Below are positions 21,446-31,278 of a DNA stretch of 64,000 bases, one piece after another. Source of the DNA: Bufo bufo (lineage: Eukaryota; Chordata; Amphibia; Anura; Bufonidae). Numbering within the stretch: the first letter of the stretch is position 1; every line of letters starts with the position of its first letter. Location of the stretch: NCBI RefSeq assembly GCF_905171765.1, contig NC_053392.1, positions 344,368,641-344,432,640 of the forward strand, read 5' to 3'. The position numbers and the translations under genes are program-made. A model generated the notes under the pieces. That model was not told where the DNA came from, ran no database searches, and saw only the letters and a program-made list of their open reading frames with translations.

Positions 21446-22480
21446 GGTATCAGGGTTGAGGAGGGGTTGGGCGCAAGCAGGCAGGCCATGAGGCGAGGTA
21501 GTGGGGGTACATACTTTTTTTAAAACTTTTTATTCTTACTTTGTTTTCTCTAGGGCCGGGGCCGGCCAGGCAGAGTTGGGAAGTGGCCACACACAGCCAG
21601 TAGTCCTCCTCTCCTGTCCGACAGTCCGAAGCTGGGGCCTGGGCTAGGCAGTAGGCACAGACAAAGACAGGCTCACTAAGTCACTAGACTAGCAGCAGAC
21701 GCAAAAGATGAAGCAAACGTTCGCGCGGCCGAGCACGCAGCTTTACGTGGTGACGTCAACTCGTCTCTGCGGCTGCCGCACTCCCAGCCTGCGCCCGCCC
21801 TGCACGCTCTGCCTCCGCTGGGTCCGAACGCCACCCCCACCTGTCATGTGACTCATGTCTGTGTATCTGTGTTGTCTGTAGTGTGTACTTGACCGGCCGA
21901 GCGCAGCAGCAATTAGCGAATCAGCGGGGTGGGCACCCGGGGGGGGCAAAGAATGAACGGGGGGGCGGGGCAATTGCCCCCCCTTGCCACCCTGTAGCGA
22001 CGCCACTGTGCATGATGTAATAGCACCCAGCTTTTCTGCTGTCCTGCATGGCACATGTGGAGAGACATGAGAATAGTCTGAGAAAGCTGAGTAACACAAC
22101 TCCCACCTCCCCTCATATCTTCTCCTGCCTCTGCACTTGTGCCATGCAGGACATCAGGAAAGCTGAGTCACATTACATAATAGCACCCAGCTTTCCTCCT
22201 GTTCTGAATTGCATATGTGCAGAGGAATAGCCTGGGAAAGCAGAGTGACTCCCCCCCCCCCACCTCTGCACTGTCCTCAAGTCATTTACAGCTGAGTGAC
22301 TCCCCCCCCCACCTCTGCACTGTCCTCAAGTCACTTACTTCATTACTGGTGGGGTTGTGGCAATCCAGAGGAATCATGCGTGGTGGAGGTAGCAGGCGGG
22401 AGACGGGGCTAGGAGGCGGGAGGTGGGGCTAGGAGTGGGAGGCGGGGCTAGGAGGCGGAAGACAGTGCTGAAGATAGACG
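21446..22480. repeat. Unclassified GC-rich repeats with duplicated 110-120-bp units
   Basis: Text around 'cacccagcttt(t/c)ctgctgt' with 'gcatggcacatgtg(c/g)agagac' recurs near 22020 and 22180 and resembles 19440-19700. Two copies of 'gagtgactccccccccc...cacctctgcactgtcctcaag' lie at about 22245-22335. G/C runs and 'ggcggg(a)ggcggggctagga' units follow. No gene was recognised. Confidence 0.5.
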
Positions 22481-22496
22481 GGGCGGGGATTCTCCT

Positions 22497-22540
22497 CTAA
22501 TTTATTCACTTCACTTACAGAAGTGAAGTGAATAAATTAG
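22497..22540. repeat. Perfect 19-bp-arm hairpin
   Basis: ctaatttattcacttcact (22497-22515) is followed by a 6-base loop and its exact complement (22522-22540). Confidence 0.9.
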
Positions 22541-22621
22541 CTAGGAAGCGGTGCCGCTGGCCGGGTATGGAGGCACATTGAGGGCTGCAGGTGGGGAAAG
22601 GACATTATATCTACATTTTAG

Positions 22622-22666
22622 AAGGTTCTGATCTCCACAGTCAGGAACTGTGAAGATCAGAACCTT
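22622..22666. repeat. 20-bp-arm hairpin
   Basis: aaggttctgatctccacagt and actgtgaagatcagaacctt pair with one mismatch around a short loop. Confidence 0.85.
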
Positions 22667-22974
22667 TCCTCCGTGCACTCTGTGGCAAGCTGGGCATGCT
22701 ATGGCAGGGGCAGTCTGGGCATGCGCTGCAATGCGATGTGGAAAAGCAGCGCATGCTCAGTTACACAGTAGGCATGGACGGAGCTTCTCCATGTCGCGTG
22801 CAGCCATGGACGGACTGGCTGCACATCAGAGCAGAGCTCAGGGGATGTGGCTTCAGATTGTTGAAAAAATAGGCATATCTACTTAAAGAGATATATTAGG
22901 AAATATGCTTTTTCCCTGCCTCCCACACAGTTGCAGAAAATACATGGAGAGTGGCCAACCCCTTTAATATTTAT

Positions 22975-23500
22975 TAACATAGTAACATAGTACATAAGGC
23001 CGAACAAAAGACATCTGTCCATCCAGTTCGGCCTGTCATCCTGCAAGTTAATCCAGAGGAAGGCAAAAAAAAACCTGTGAGGTAGAAGCCAATTTTCCCC
23101 ACTTTAGGGGAATAAAAAATTCCTTCCCGACTCCAATCAGGCAATCAGAATAACTCCCTGGATCAACGACCCCTCTCTAGTAGCTATAGCCTGTAATATT
23201 ATTACACTCCAGAAATACATCCAGGCCCCTCTTGAATTCCTTTATTGTACTCACCATCACCACCTCCTCAGGCAGAGAGTTCCATAGTCTCACTGCTCTT
23301 ACCGTAAAGAATCCTCTTCTATGTTTGTGTACAAACCTTCTTTCCTCCAGACGCAGAGGATGTCCCCTCATCACAGTCCTGGGGATAAATAGATGATGGG
23401 AGAGATCTCTGTACTGACCCCTGATATATTTATACATATTAATTAGATCTCCCCTCAGTCGTCTTATTTCTAAAGTGAATAACCCTAATTTTGATAATCT
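22975..23500 (-). mobile_element. LINE 3' end (CR1/Rex1-like), 5'-truncated
   Basis: On the minus strand the frame at 23437-23177 encodes the C-terminal tail of a LINE reverse transcriptase, with PLRLEERRFVHKHRRGFFTV, RAVRLWNSLPEEVV and STIKEFKRGLD. This tail follows the thumb region in CR1/jockey-superfamily LINEs. The 3' untranslated part contains 'gaactggatggacagatg' and ends in repeats of 'acatagta' (22975-22995), a microsatellite-like LINE tail. The reverse transcriptase core and endonuclease are absent, as expected for a truncated insertion. It differs in sequence from the LINE split between 27.8 and 42.9 kb, so it is a separate family or subfamily. Confidence 0.85.
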
Positions 23501-24590
23501 TTACTTATGTAAAGTATTGTATACCATCTTGGTTACTTTTTATTTGTACTTTATTTGCCCCGTATAGCAGATACTACCATGTGCAATCAATGTGCAATGT
23601 TCAAGAGAATTCACATGAGATAGATTTGTTGCAGGAATTTCTGCGACTGTTCCATTTATGTGACTGCAAAAATCCATGGGATCCCCCCAAACAAACCCCG
23701 TTCAGATGACGGAACTGAGTCTCAGGAACAGAAAATTATGTATCAAATTGATCACATGTAAATATATACCCTAAAACAAAACTGATCTATCATAGATAAT
23801 TTTTCCTTAACACATGTATACCTGATGAACTTTGGAAATGCACATTTAGAACTGTGAATACCTAAAATCACACATTATTTTTCGCAAGTATCTTTATTCA
23901 CAGCACTTCACAACTCTATCTCAATCACCATAATTTGTTTATTTTCTTTACCAGTATTAAAACAGTAGCAACACATTAAATCCAAATATCAATTTCTATC
24001 TCTAAAGCATTGCTGCTGACATTTGTTTTCAGCTATAAAGTATTGTAAATTAGTCGTACACAAGCTGTTAGAGGAAAATTACAACATCCATCCAGGATTT
24101 GAATAGGGTCACAGATTTTTCATCCCTCTAAAAAGCAAGTGACATCTGCAATATTAATATATATGGAGCGTTAGTCAATGTCTGCATATAGATGAATCAG
24201 TTTTTGTTAATAAATAATTTACAGACCCCAGAAGGCCTTGTAAATCCTGACAAGTGGTGTTGACTCCTAAGTCATTATTTGGAGACTAAATAAACAAATC
24301 GTTTTTTGTGCACAGTAATCATTGTAAAAAGAAGAAATCTAATACTCAAAGTATATTTACAACTTAACAATAGTTAAGTTACAATAAAAAAACAAACTAA
24401 TAATAACAACATATGGTGTTATTAATAAGTTATAAATGGCTTCATTTGACATCATGGAGGAGTACACAGTATGATGAAGTCATACTGTATCGATTAAATA
24501 GATACAATATGAAGTAGATGTATTTGGGATGGGCAGGGGCTGATATTGCATTCACATGAACCAATAATTTTTCTGCATTTCCACGTTTTT
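23501..24590. other. No recognised gene; AT-rich DNA
   Basis: Only short frames are present. No repeat boundary, promoter or RNA gene could be supported. Density of repeats appears low compared with the rest of the window. Confidence 0.45.
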
Positions 24591-24629
24591 TTTTTTTTTT
24601 AAATGCCAGCTCAGGATTTTAGCTGGCAT

Positions 24630-24780
24630 GGCTAACCTGCGGCTCTCCAGCTGTTGTAAAAACTACAACTCCCACCATGCCCTGCTGTAGACTAATAGCT
24701 GTAGGCAGTATGGGCATGCTGGGAGTTGTAGTTTTGCAACAGCTGAAGAGCCTCAGGTTGGCCATCCCTGGTCTATAGGG
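24630..24780. mobile_element. Palindromic MITE carrying two ACTACAACTCCCA motifs
   Basis: aacctgcggctctccagctg on the left and cagctgaagagcctcaggtt on the right are inverted ends. Inside them, 'aactacaactcccaccatgcc' type text and its complement 'catgctgggagttgtagtt' form the next layer of the inverted repeat. Similar palindromic repeats are widespread in vertebrates. Confidence 0.75.
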
Positions 24781-25056
24781 AATAACAAACACTGGACACA
24801 GTTTTTTTTTTTTGCACTTGTGAATTTTGTTAATTAGGTGACATTTTGTCTTTCTGGTTTCTTTTCAAAAACCCATAAGTGCAAGATACGTAATCAAAAA
24901 TTTAAACAAAGTAACTTAATTTAGTGATCTATATCACCTGCTTTCTGTTCACATAGCTAAATAGCATTCTTGCCGCCTGTTCTGTATATTTAAAAAAAAA
25001 AAAAACTATAAAAATATTCAGTGTTGTGAAATAAAAACAGCTCAGAATTTTGTACT

Positions 25057-25459
25057 TTAAAAGGAACTGGTCACCGTTAAACTGAAGTGAAAACTGCAGG
25101 TAGCATGTTATAGCACAGGAGGAGCTGGGCAGATTTATGTATAGTCTTTTTGAAGAAAAAGAAAAAAAATTGCATTTTATTTATTTAGACTTCTGCTCAT
25201 TCTATGCTTAGGAGTCATGTTGGTGGTCCTAAACAGTGATTGACAGCCTTCCTTGTATGATTACTCATGCAGAGATAGCTGATAGCAGCAGCCACTGGAC
25301 TGCTAGGCACAGTATATTTCAATTAATTAAATGCATATTTTAATTAATCTTTTCCTACAATACTAGCAAAACTAGATATCAATCTGCTCAGCTCCTCCTG
25401 CTATATGACATGGAGCTTGCTGGTTGCACTGCATTTTCACGGTGACAAGTTCCCTTTAA
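25057..25459. mobile_element. TTAA-flanked MITE (piggyBac/Kolobok type)
   Basis: TTAA at 25057-25060 and 25456-25459 flank ends that match at 15 of 17 positions when inverted (AAGGAACTGGTCACCGT and AGGGAACTTGTCACCGT). The interior of about 395 bases is noncoding. Confidence 0.8.
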
Positions 25460-26422
25460 CATTTTATTGTCCAGTAGACTTTGATTCTAACTCTAATATT
25501 TATTGCAGTTTCGCTAATATGCATTTGGTTCTGTCTTCCAATGCCATGTGGATGATCACCTTTCTGGTCTTCCAAAAAAAGGAAACATATTGCTTTGTTT
25601 TCTAACACAGCTTTGTAATAATGTAAGATTGCATATTAATGGTATAAGATGAGTGGTTGTAGAACTACAACATATGTTAGACACGTATGTGATGTATTTC
25701 TTTTCAGATTCTGGCAAACATTTTATCATCATGTTTACTGTGCTGTGCATAACATTTGTGACATTAATGTATTTGCTTATCAAGTTCTTGTCCAGGTACA
25801 TTAAAATTGAATGTCCCTATGCCATCCACCAAGAGACTAATCTGCATAAAACATGAGAAGAAACAAAACAGCCTTGTTCAGATTTCACATACTGTAGTCA
25901 GAAATGTGAGTATTATCATGTGGATAAAAAAATGATATGTAAAAACAAAAGAAGTAATTTATGTCTCTCTCTCAAAATCCCTGAGTACTTTATATGGTAA
26001 GATAGGGAAAGTATGTTGTGATAGTTTTATATATGCTGGTTAAAATGTCAAGTAGCCACACACTTAAGTGATTTGTAATAAATTTGACAAAATGAATTTA
26101 GAGGTCTAAAATGTCAAGAAAGCATTTTTATAGACTTAATTAAAGTGATCATTAGTCTGTTGTTAGTTTGAAGATAATAGTTACAGAAAATTCTGAACAT
26201 CCATTGTTCCAAAAATGTTTAAATATTTACACCCAGAAAAGGATTATAATGATGAATCAGAAGTTAGTGAGGCTATCATTTATTTATTTTTAATACCATG
26301 TAGGATTAGGATGTGAAACATTTTCGCAATATACTTTATTAGGCTACATTCACACGAACGTGGTGTTTTGCGGAATAATGTGTAGAGTCTTCTTAGCAAA
26401 GCTGTAACTGATCGTTGATAAG
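25460..26422. other. No recognised gene; AT-rich DNA
   Basis: Plus frames of 66 and 67 codons (25405-25605, 25653-25856) have hydrophobic stretches, for example FIIMFTVLCITFVTLMYLL, but no family signature. They are more likely chance frames in AT-rich DNA than genes. Confidence 0.4.
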
Positions 26423-27821
26423 TAGTGTTGAACGAGCATGCTCGGCCGAACTGCTTTTCAGCTCGAGCATCGCTATGCTCGGCACATGGCGGTACTCAGC
26501 CGAATACCTCATGTGCTCGAGCGCCATGCTCGAGTCTCCTCCCCGCATGTTTCGCGGCTGCTATGCAGCCAATAAACATGCAGATAAGTACTACCCTCAC
26601 TGTAATGCCAGTAGCCATGTTGGCTACTGGCATTACAGTGATTGGCTGGCCGGAACACATTATATAGCACCCGATGACGCATGTTCGGCTCATTTGTAGT
26701 CAGGGAGAGCTGTGCTTTGGAAGGGATAGAGAGTGTAGGGAGTCTGATCGCAAACAATTTAGTAGACAAATGTTTCAAAGACCCAAAAGTCCTTTTAAGG
26801 AATATTGTGTGGTGGCAGGCTGAGTGTATTTTATAGCTACAGCACAAAAAAAATTTCCATCATTTTCAATACTTTTTATATAAAGGGTGTCTGCAGTGAC
26901 TAGTGACATCTATCCAATACCTTCTGTGTGTCAGGGCCTGAGATTGGAGAAATATAAGTAAAAATGAATATATTTTTTCTATCATTATCAATACTTTTTC
27001 TATAGAGGGTGTCTGCAGGGACTAGTGACATCTGTCCACTACCTTCTGTATGTCAGGGCCAGAAATTAAAGAAATATAAGTAAAAATTATTATATTTCTC
27101 CATCATTTTCAATAAATTTTATATAGAGGGTGTCAGCAGTGACTTGTGACAACTGTCCAATACCTTCTGTTTGACAGGGCCAGAAATTGGAGAAATATAA
27201 GTGAAAATTAATATATTTTTCCCATCATTTTCAATACTTTTTCTATAGATGGTGTCTGCAGTAAATACTGACATCTGCCCAATACCTTCTGTGTGTCAGG
27301 GCCAGAGATTGGAGAAATATAAGCGAAAATTTATATATTTTTCCATCATTTTCAATACTTTTTATATAGAGGGTTTCAGCAGTGACTTGTGACATCTGTC
27401 CAATACCCTCTGTGTGTCAGAGCCAGAAATTGGAAAAATACAAGTGAAAATTAAAATATTTTTTCATTATTTTCAATACTTTTTATATAGAGGGTGTCAG
27501 CAGTGCCTTGTGACATGTGTCCAATACCTTCTGTGTGTCAGGGCCAGAAATTGGAGAAATATAAGTGAAAATTTATATATTTTTCCATCATTTTCAATAC
27601 TTTTTCTATAGAGGGTGTATGCAGTGACTAGTGACATCTGTCCAATACCTTCTGTGTGTCAGGACCATAGATTACAGAAATATAAATGAAAATGAACATA
27701 TTTTTTCCATCATTTTCAACACTTTTTCTATAGTGGGTGTCTGCAGTGACTTGTGACATCTGTTCAATACCTTCTGTGTGTCAGGGCCAGAAATTGGAGA
27801 AATATAAGTGAAAATCTATAT
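26423..27821 (+). mobile_element. 5' part of a hAT element related to the 8.2-kb copy
   Basis: Begins TAGTGTTGAACGAGCATGCT and shares layout with 8167-8620: a palindromic subterminal region with 'gctcgagcat', an inverted CCAAT and TATA-like box (attggctgg... acattatatagc, 26640-26665), a leader with 'gtccttttaagga', then a tandem array. The matching 3' terminus was not found. The array resumes at 42965 after the LINE insertion and is then cut by another hAT end at 43038. Confidence 0.8.
26860..27821. repeat. 121-bp tandem array, about eight units
   Basis: Unit marks 'gggtgtc(t/a)gcag' fall at 26891, 27013, 27134, 27256, 27377, 27498, 27619 and 27741, 121-122 bases apart. Each unit has 'ccatcattttcaatact', 'gtgacatctgtcc' and 'cttctgtgtgtcaggg'. 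A partial unit at 42970-43035 is the far side of the LINE insertion site. Confidence 0.9.
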
Positions 27822-28703
27822 AGAAACATAGAATGTGTCGGCAGATAAGAACCATTTGGCCCATCTAGTCTGCCCAATATGCTGAATACTATGGATAGCC
27901 CCTGGCCCTATCTTATATGAAGGATGGCCTTATGCCTATCCCATGCATGCTTAAACTCCTTCACTGTATTTGCAGCTACCACTTCTGCAGGAAGGCTATT
28001 CCATGCATCCACTACTCTCTCAGTAAAGTAATACTTCCTGATATTACTTTTAAAACTATGCCCTCTTGTAGCAGTTTTTCTTCTTTTAAATATTCTCTCC
28101 TCTTTTACCTTGTTGATTCCCTTTATGTATTTAAAAGTTTCTATCATATCGCCTCTGTCTCGTCTTTCTTCCAAGCTATACATGTTTAGGTCCTTTAATC
28201 TTTCCTGGTAAGTTTTATCCTGCAATCCATGTACCAGTTTAGTAGCTCTTCTCTGAACTCTCTCCAAAGTATCAATATCCTTGTGGAGATATGGTCTCCA
28301 GTACTGAGCACAATACTCCAAATGAGGTCTCACTAGTGCTCTGTAGAGCGGCATGAGCACCTCCCTCTTTCTACTGGTAATTCCTCTCCCTATACACCCA
28401 AGCATTCTGCTAGCATTTCCTGCTGCTCTATGACATTGTCTGCCTACCTTTAAGTCTTCTGAAATAATGATCCATAAATCCCTTTCCTCAGATACTGAGG
28501 TTAGGACTGTATCACTGATTTTATATTCTGCTCTTGGGTTTTTACGCCCCAGGTGCATTATCTTGCACTTATCAACATTAAATTTTAGTTGCCAGATTTT
28601 TGACCATTCCTCTAGTTTTCCTAAATCCTTTTCCATTTGGTGTATCCCTCCAGGAACATCAACCCTGTTACAAATCTTTGTGTCATCAGCAAAAAGACAG
28701 AAT
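27822..28703 (-). pseudogene. LINE reverse transcriptase C-terminal half (CR1/Rex1-like)
   Basis: The minus frame from 28703 to 27908 begins at the reverse transcriptase active-site box (FADDTK), continues through the thumb (LEEWSKIWQLKFNVDKCKIM, LYRALVRPHLEYCAQYW) and ends with the tail RVVDAWNSLPAEVVAANTVK. In active LINEs this enzyme copies the RNA at a nicked target site. The 3' untranslated end (27822-27907) contains 'gggccaaatggttcttatc' on the minus strand. The first half of the same element lies at 39958-42955, separated by about 11 kb of later insertions. Around 45 residues between the two halves are missing, so the mariner-like insertion was accompanied by a deletion. Confidence 0.88.
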
Positions 28704-28917
28704 ATACATATAGAGACCACGGCACTCGATATGTTTCAAAGTTAGATTCTTTTATTTATTGTCCATCCCAAATGGATCTTTTGTAAATGCAATGGCCAAC
28801 GTTTCGGTCTACTAGGACCTTGATCACGGCCTTGATGCAGGAGATCGGAGGTATCCGTAGTTTCAGGTGCTGCACATCTCGTATCATCTGAAGGCAATCG
28901 TCTATGCTGTAAAGATA
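28704..28917. other. Unclassified repeat segment inside the LINE
   Basis: Contains 'gccaacgtttcggtctacta' and an inverted pair 'gatgtgcagcacctgaaact' / 'agtttcaggtgctgcacatc' (28860-28945). The class is unknown; it sits between the LINE and the mariner-like transposase end. Confidence 0.4.
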
Positions 28918-29298
28918 CAAGATGTGCAGCACCTGAAACTACGGATACTGGAAGCCTGTGCTAGCATTTCTCCTGCGGTGTTGCTATCAGTGTGTGAAGA
29001 GTGGGAGAAAAGGGTTGCATTGACAATCCAACACAATGGGCAGCACATTGAACACATTTTATAAGTGGTCAGAAACTTGTAAATAACTTATGAAAGAATA
29101 AAGTTACGTTAAAACCAAGCACACCTTTGTTTTTCTTGTGAAATTCCCAATAAGTTTGATGTGTCACATGACCCTCTTCCTATTGAAAAAACAAAAGTTG
29201 GATTAAAAATGGCCGACTTCAAAATGGCCACCATGGTCACCACCCATCTTGAAAAGTTTCCCCCCTCACATATACTAATGTGCCACAAACAGGAAGTT
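28918..29298 (+). pseudogene. Mariner/Tc3-like transposase C-terminus and 3' region
   Basis: About 45 plus-strand codons (LKLRILEACASISPAVLLSV, then CEEWEKRVALTIQHNGQHIE) resemble the C-terminal tail of mariner-superfamily transposases and end at a stop near 29064. They are followed by a 3' region with 'aaaatggccgacttcaaaat'. The matching terminus ('aaatggcccaccctg' then TA) is at 39902-39957, displaced by the hAT insertion. The catalytic part is missing. Confidence 0.6.
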
Positions 29299-29334
29299 TT
29301 GTGGCTTGTGGTGCGCCAGCACAAGCTATCACCA

Positions 29335-29640
29335 AGTGTATTTAACCATCAATAGTGTGGTTATTTTGTGCTATATCCTACATCAGCTGCAGGCTGAGCC
29401 TGTGTCACCGAAGTGCATTTAACCATCAACAGTCTGGTTATTTTTTGGCCATATACTACATCAGCTGCAGGCTGAGCCTGTGTCACCGAAGTGCATTTAA
29501 CCATCAACAGTCTGGTTATTTTTTGGCCATATACTACATCTGGTGCAGGCTGAGCCTGTGTCACCCAAGTGCATTTAACCATCAATAGTGTGGTTATTTT
29601 TTGGCCATATACTACATCAGGGGCAAGTTGAGCCTGTCAC
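29335..29640. repeat. 78-bp tandem array, about four units
   Basis: 'tttaaccatcaa(t/c)agt' falls at 29341, 29418, 29496 and 29574. Each unit also has 'ctacatcagctgcaggctga' and 'gcctgtgtcacc'. Confidence 0.9.
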
Positions 29641-31260
29641 CCAGCGCCTAAAAAATAGACCTGACTTTTCTATTCAACCAAATTTGTACTGTTTTAGCTG
29701 GTCAAGTTATTTGTAGTGACCGTAAAAGCACACTTTTTGTTCTGGGTTGAAAAACTATTCCCAAATTTGCCATTCTCAAAATAACTAGTTTCTTCTATAT
29801 GAGGACTACTTGAAATCTATCCCAAAAAGGATATCTTACATTGAAGGTGCTGATAGTGTCATTCAGAAAAACCTAAGACACACGCTACCGTGCAGATAGA
29901 ATTCTAAATCTGTGATTAAACCTATACCTGTCACACAGCGCAAAAATAAACCAGGCCTCACATTTCTATTCAACCAAATCTGTACTGTTTTAGCTGGTCA
30001 AGTTATTTGTAGTGACCGTAAAAGCACATTTTTTGTTCTGGGTTGAAAAACTATTCCCAAATTTGCCATTCTGAAAATAACTAGTTTCTGCTATATGAGG
30101 CCTACTTGAAATCTATCCCAAAAAGGATATCTTACATTGAAGGTGCTGATAGTGTCATTCAGAAAAACCTAAGACACACGCTACCGTGCAGATAGAAGTC
30201 TAATTCTGTGATTAAACCTATACCTGTCACACAGCGCAAAAAAAAACAGGCCTCACATTTCTATTCAACCAAATCTGTACTGTTTTAGCTGGTCAAGTTA
30301 TTTGTAGTGACCGTAAAAGCACATTTTTTGTTCTGGGTTGAAAAACTATTCCCAAATTTGCCATTCTCAAAATAACTAGTTTCTGCTATATGAAGCCTAC
30401 TTGAAATCTATCCCAAAAAGGATATCTTACATTGAAGGTGCTGATAGTGTCATTCAGAAAAACCTAAGACACACGCTACCGTGCAGATAGAAGTCTAATT
30501 CTGTGATTAAACCTATACCTGTCACACAGCGCAAAAAAAAACAGGCCTCACATTTCTATTCAACCAAATCTGTACTGTTTTAGCTGGTCAAGTTATTTGT
30601 AGTGACCGTAAAAGCACACTTTTTGTTCTGGGTTGAAAAACTATTCCCAAATTTGCCATTCTTAAAATAACTAGTTTCTGCTATATGAGGCCTACTTGAA
30701 ATCTATCCCAAAAAGGATATCTTACATTGAAGGTGCTGATAGTGTCATTCAGAAAAACCTAAGACACACGCTACCGTGCAGATAGAAGTCTAATTCTGTG
30801 ATTAAACCTATACCTGTCACACAGCGCAAAAAAAAAAAACAGGCCTCACATTTCTATTCAACCAAATCTGTACTGTTTTAGCTGGTCAAGTTATTTGTAG
30901 TGACCGTAAAAGCACATTTTTTGTTCTGGGTTGAAAAACTATTCCCAAATTTGCCATTCTCAAAATAACTAGTTTCTGCTATATGAGGCCTACTTGAAAT
31001 CTATCCCAAAAAGGATATCTTACATTGGAGGTGCTGATAGTGTCATTCAGAAAAACCTAAGACACACGCTACCGTGCAGATAGAAGTCTAATTCTGTGAT
31101 TAAACCTATATCTGTCACACAGCGCAAAAAAAAACAGGCCTCACATTTCTATTCAACCAAATCTGTACTGTTTTAGCTGGTCAAGTTATTTGTAGTGACC
31201 GTAAAAGCACACTTTTTGTTCTGGGTTGAAAAACTATTCCCAAATTTGCCATTCTCAAAA
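29636..31260. repeat. 295-bp tandem array, about 5.5 units
   Basis: 'tcacacagcgcaaaa' falls at 29931, 30227, 30522, 30817 and 31115. Units are nearly identical; length changes come from the A-run after 'cagcgc'. The array stops about 18 bases before the putative transposase start. Confidence 0.95.
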
Positions 31261-31278
31261 TTGTGGTGAACGGGAACA

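Larger units (their letters stand above)
17198..22967. mobile_element. Possible TTAA-flanked element split by later insertions
   Basis: TTAA followed by AGGGGTTGGCCAC at 17198 and GTGGCCAACCCCT followed by TTAA at 22951-22967 are inverted termini with the TTAA target typical of piggyBac and Kolobok elements. The 5.7 kb between is a pile of other repeats, so this may be one small MITE opened up by insertions or two unrelated termini. Confidence 0.4.
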
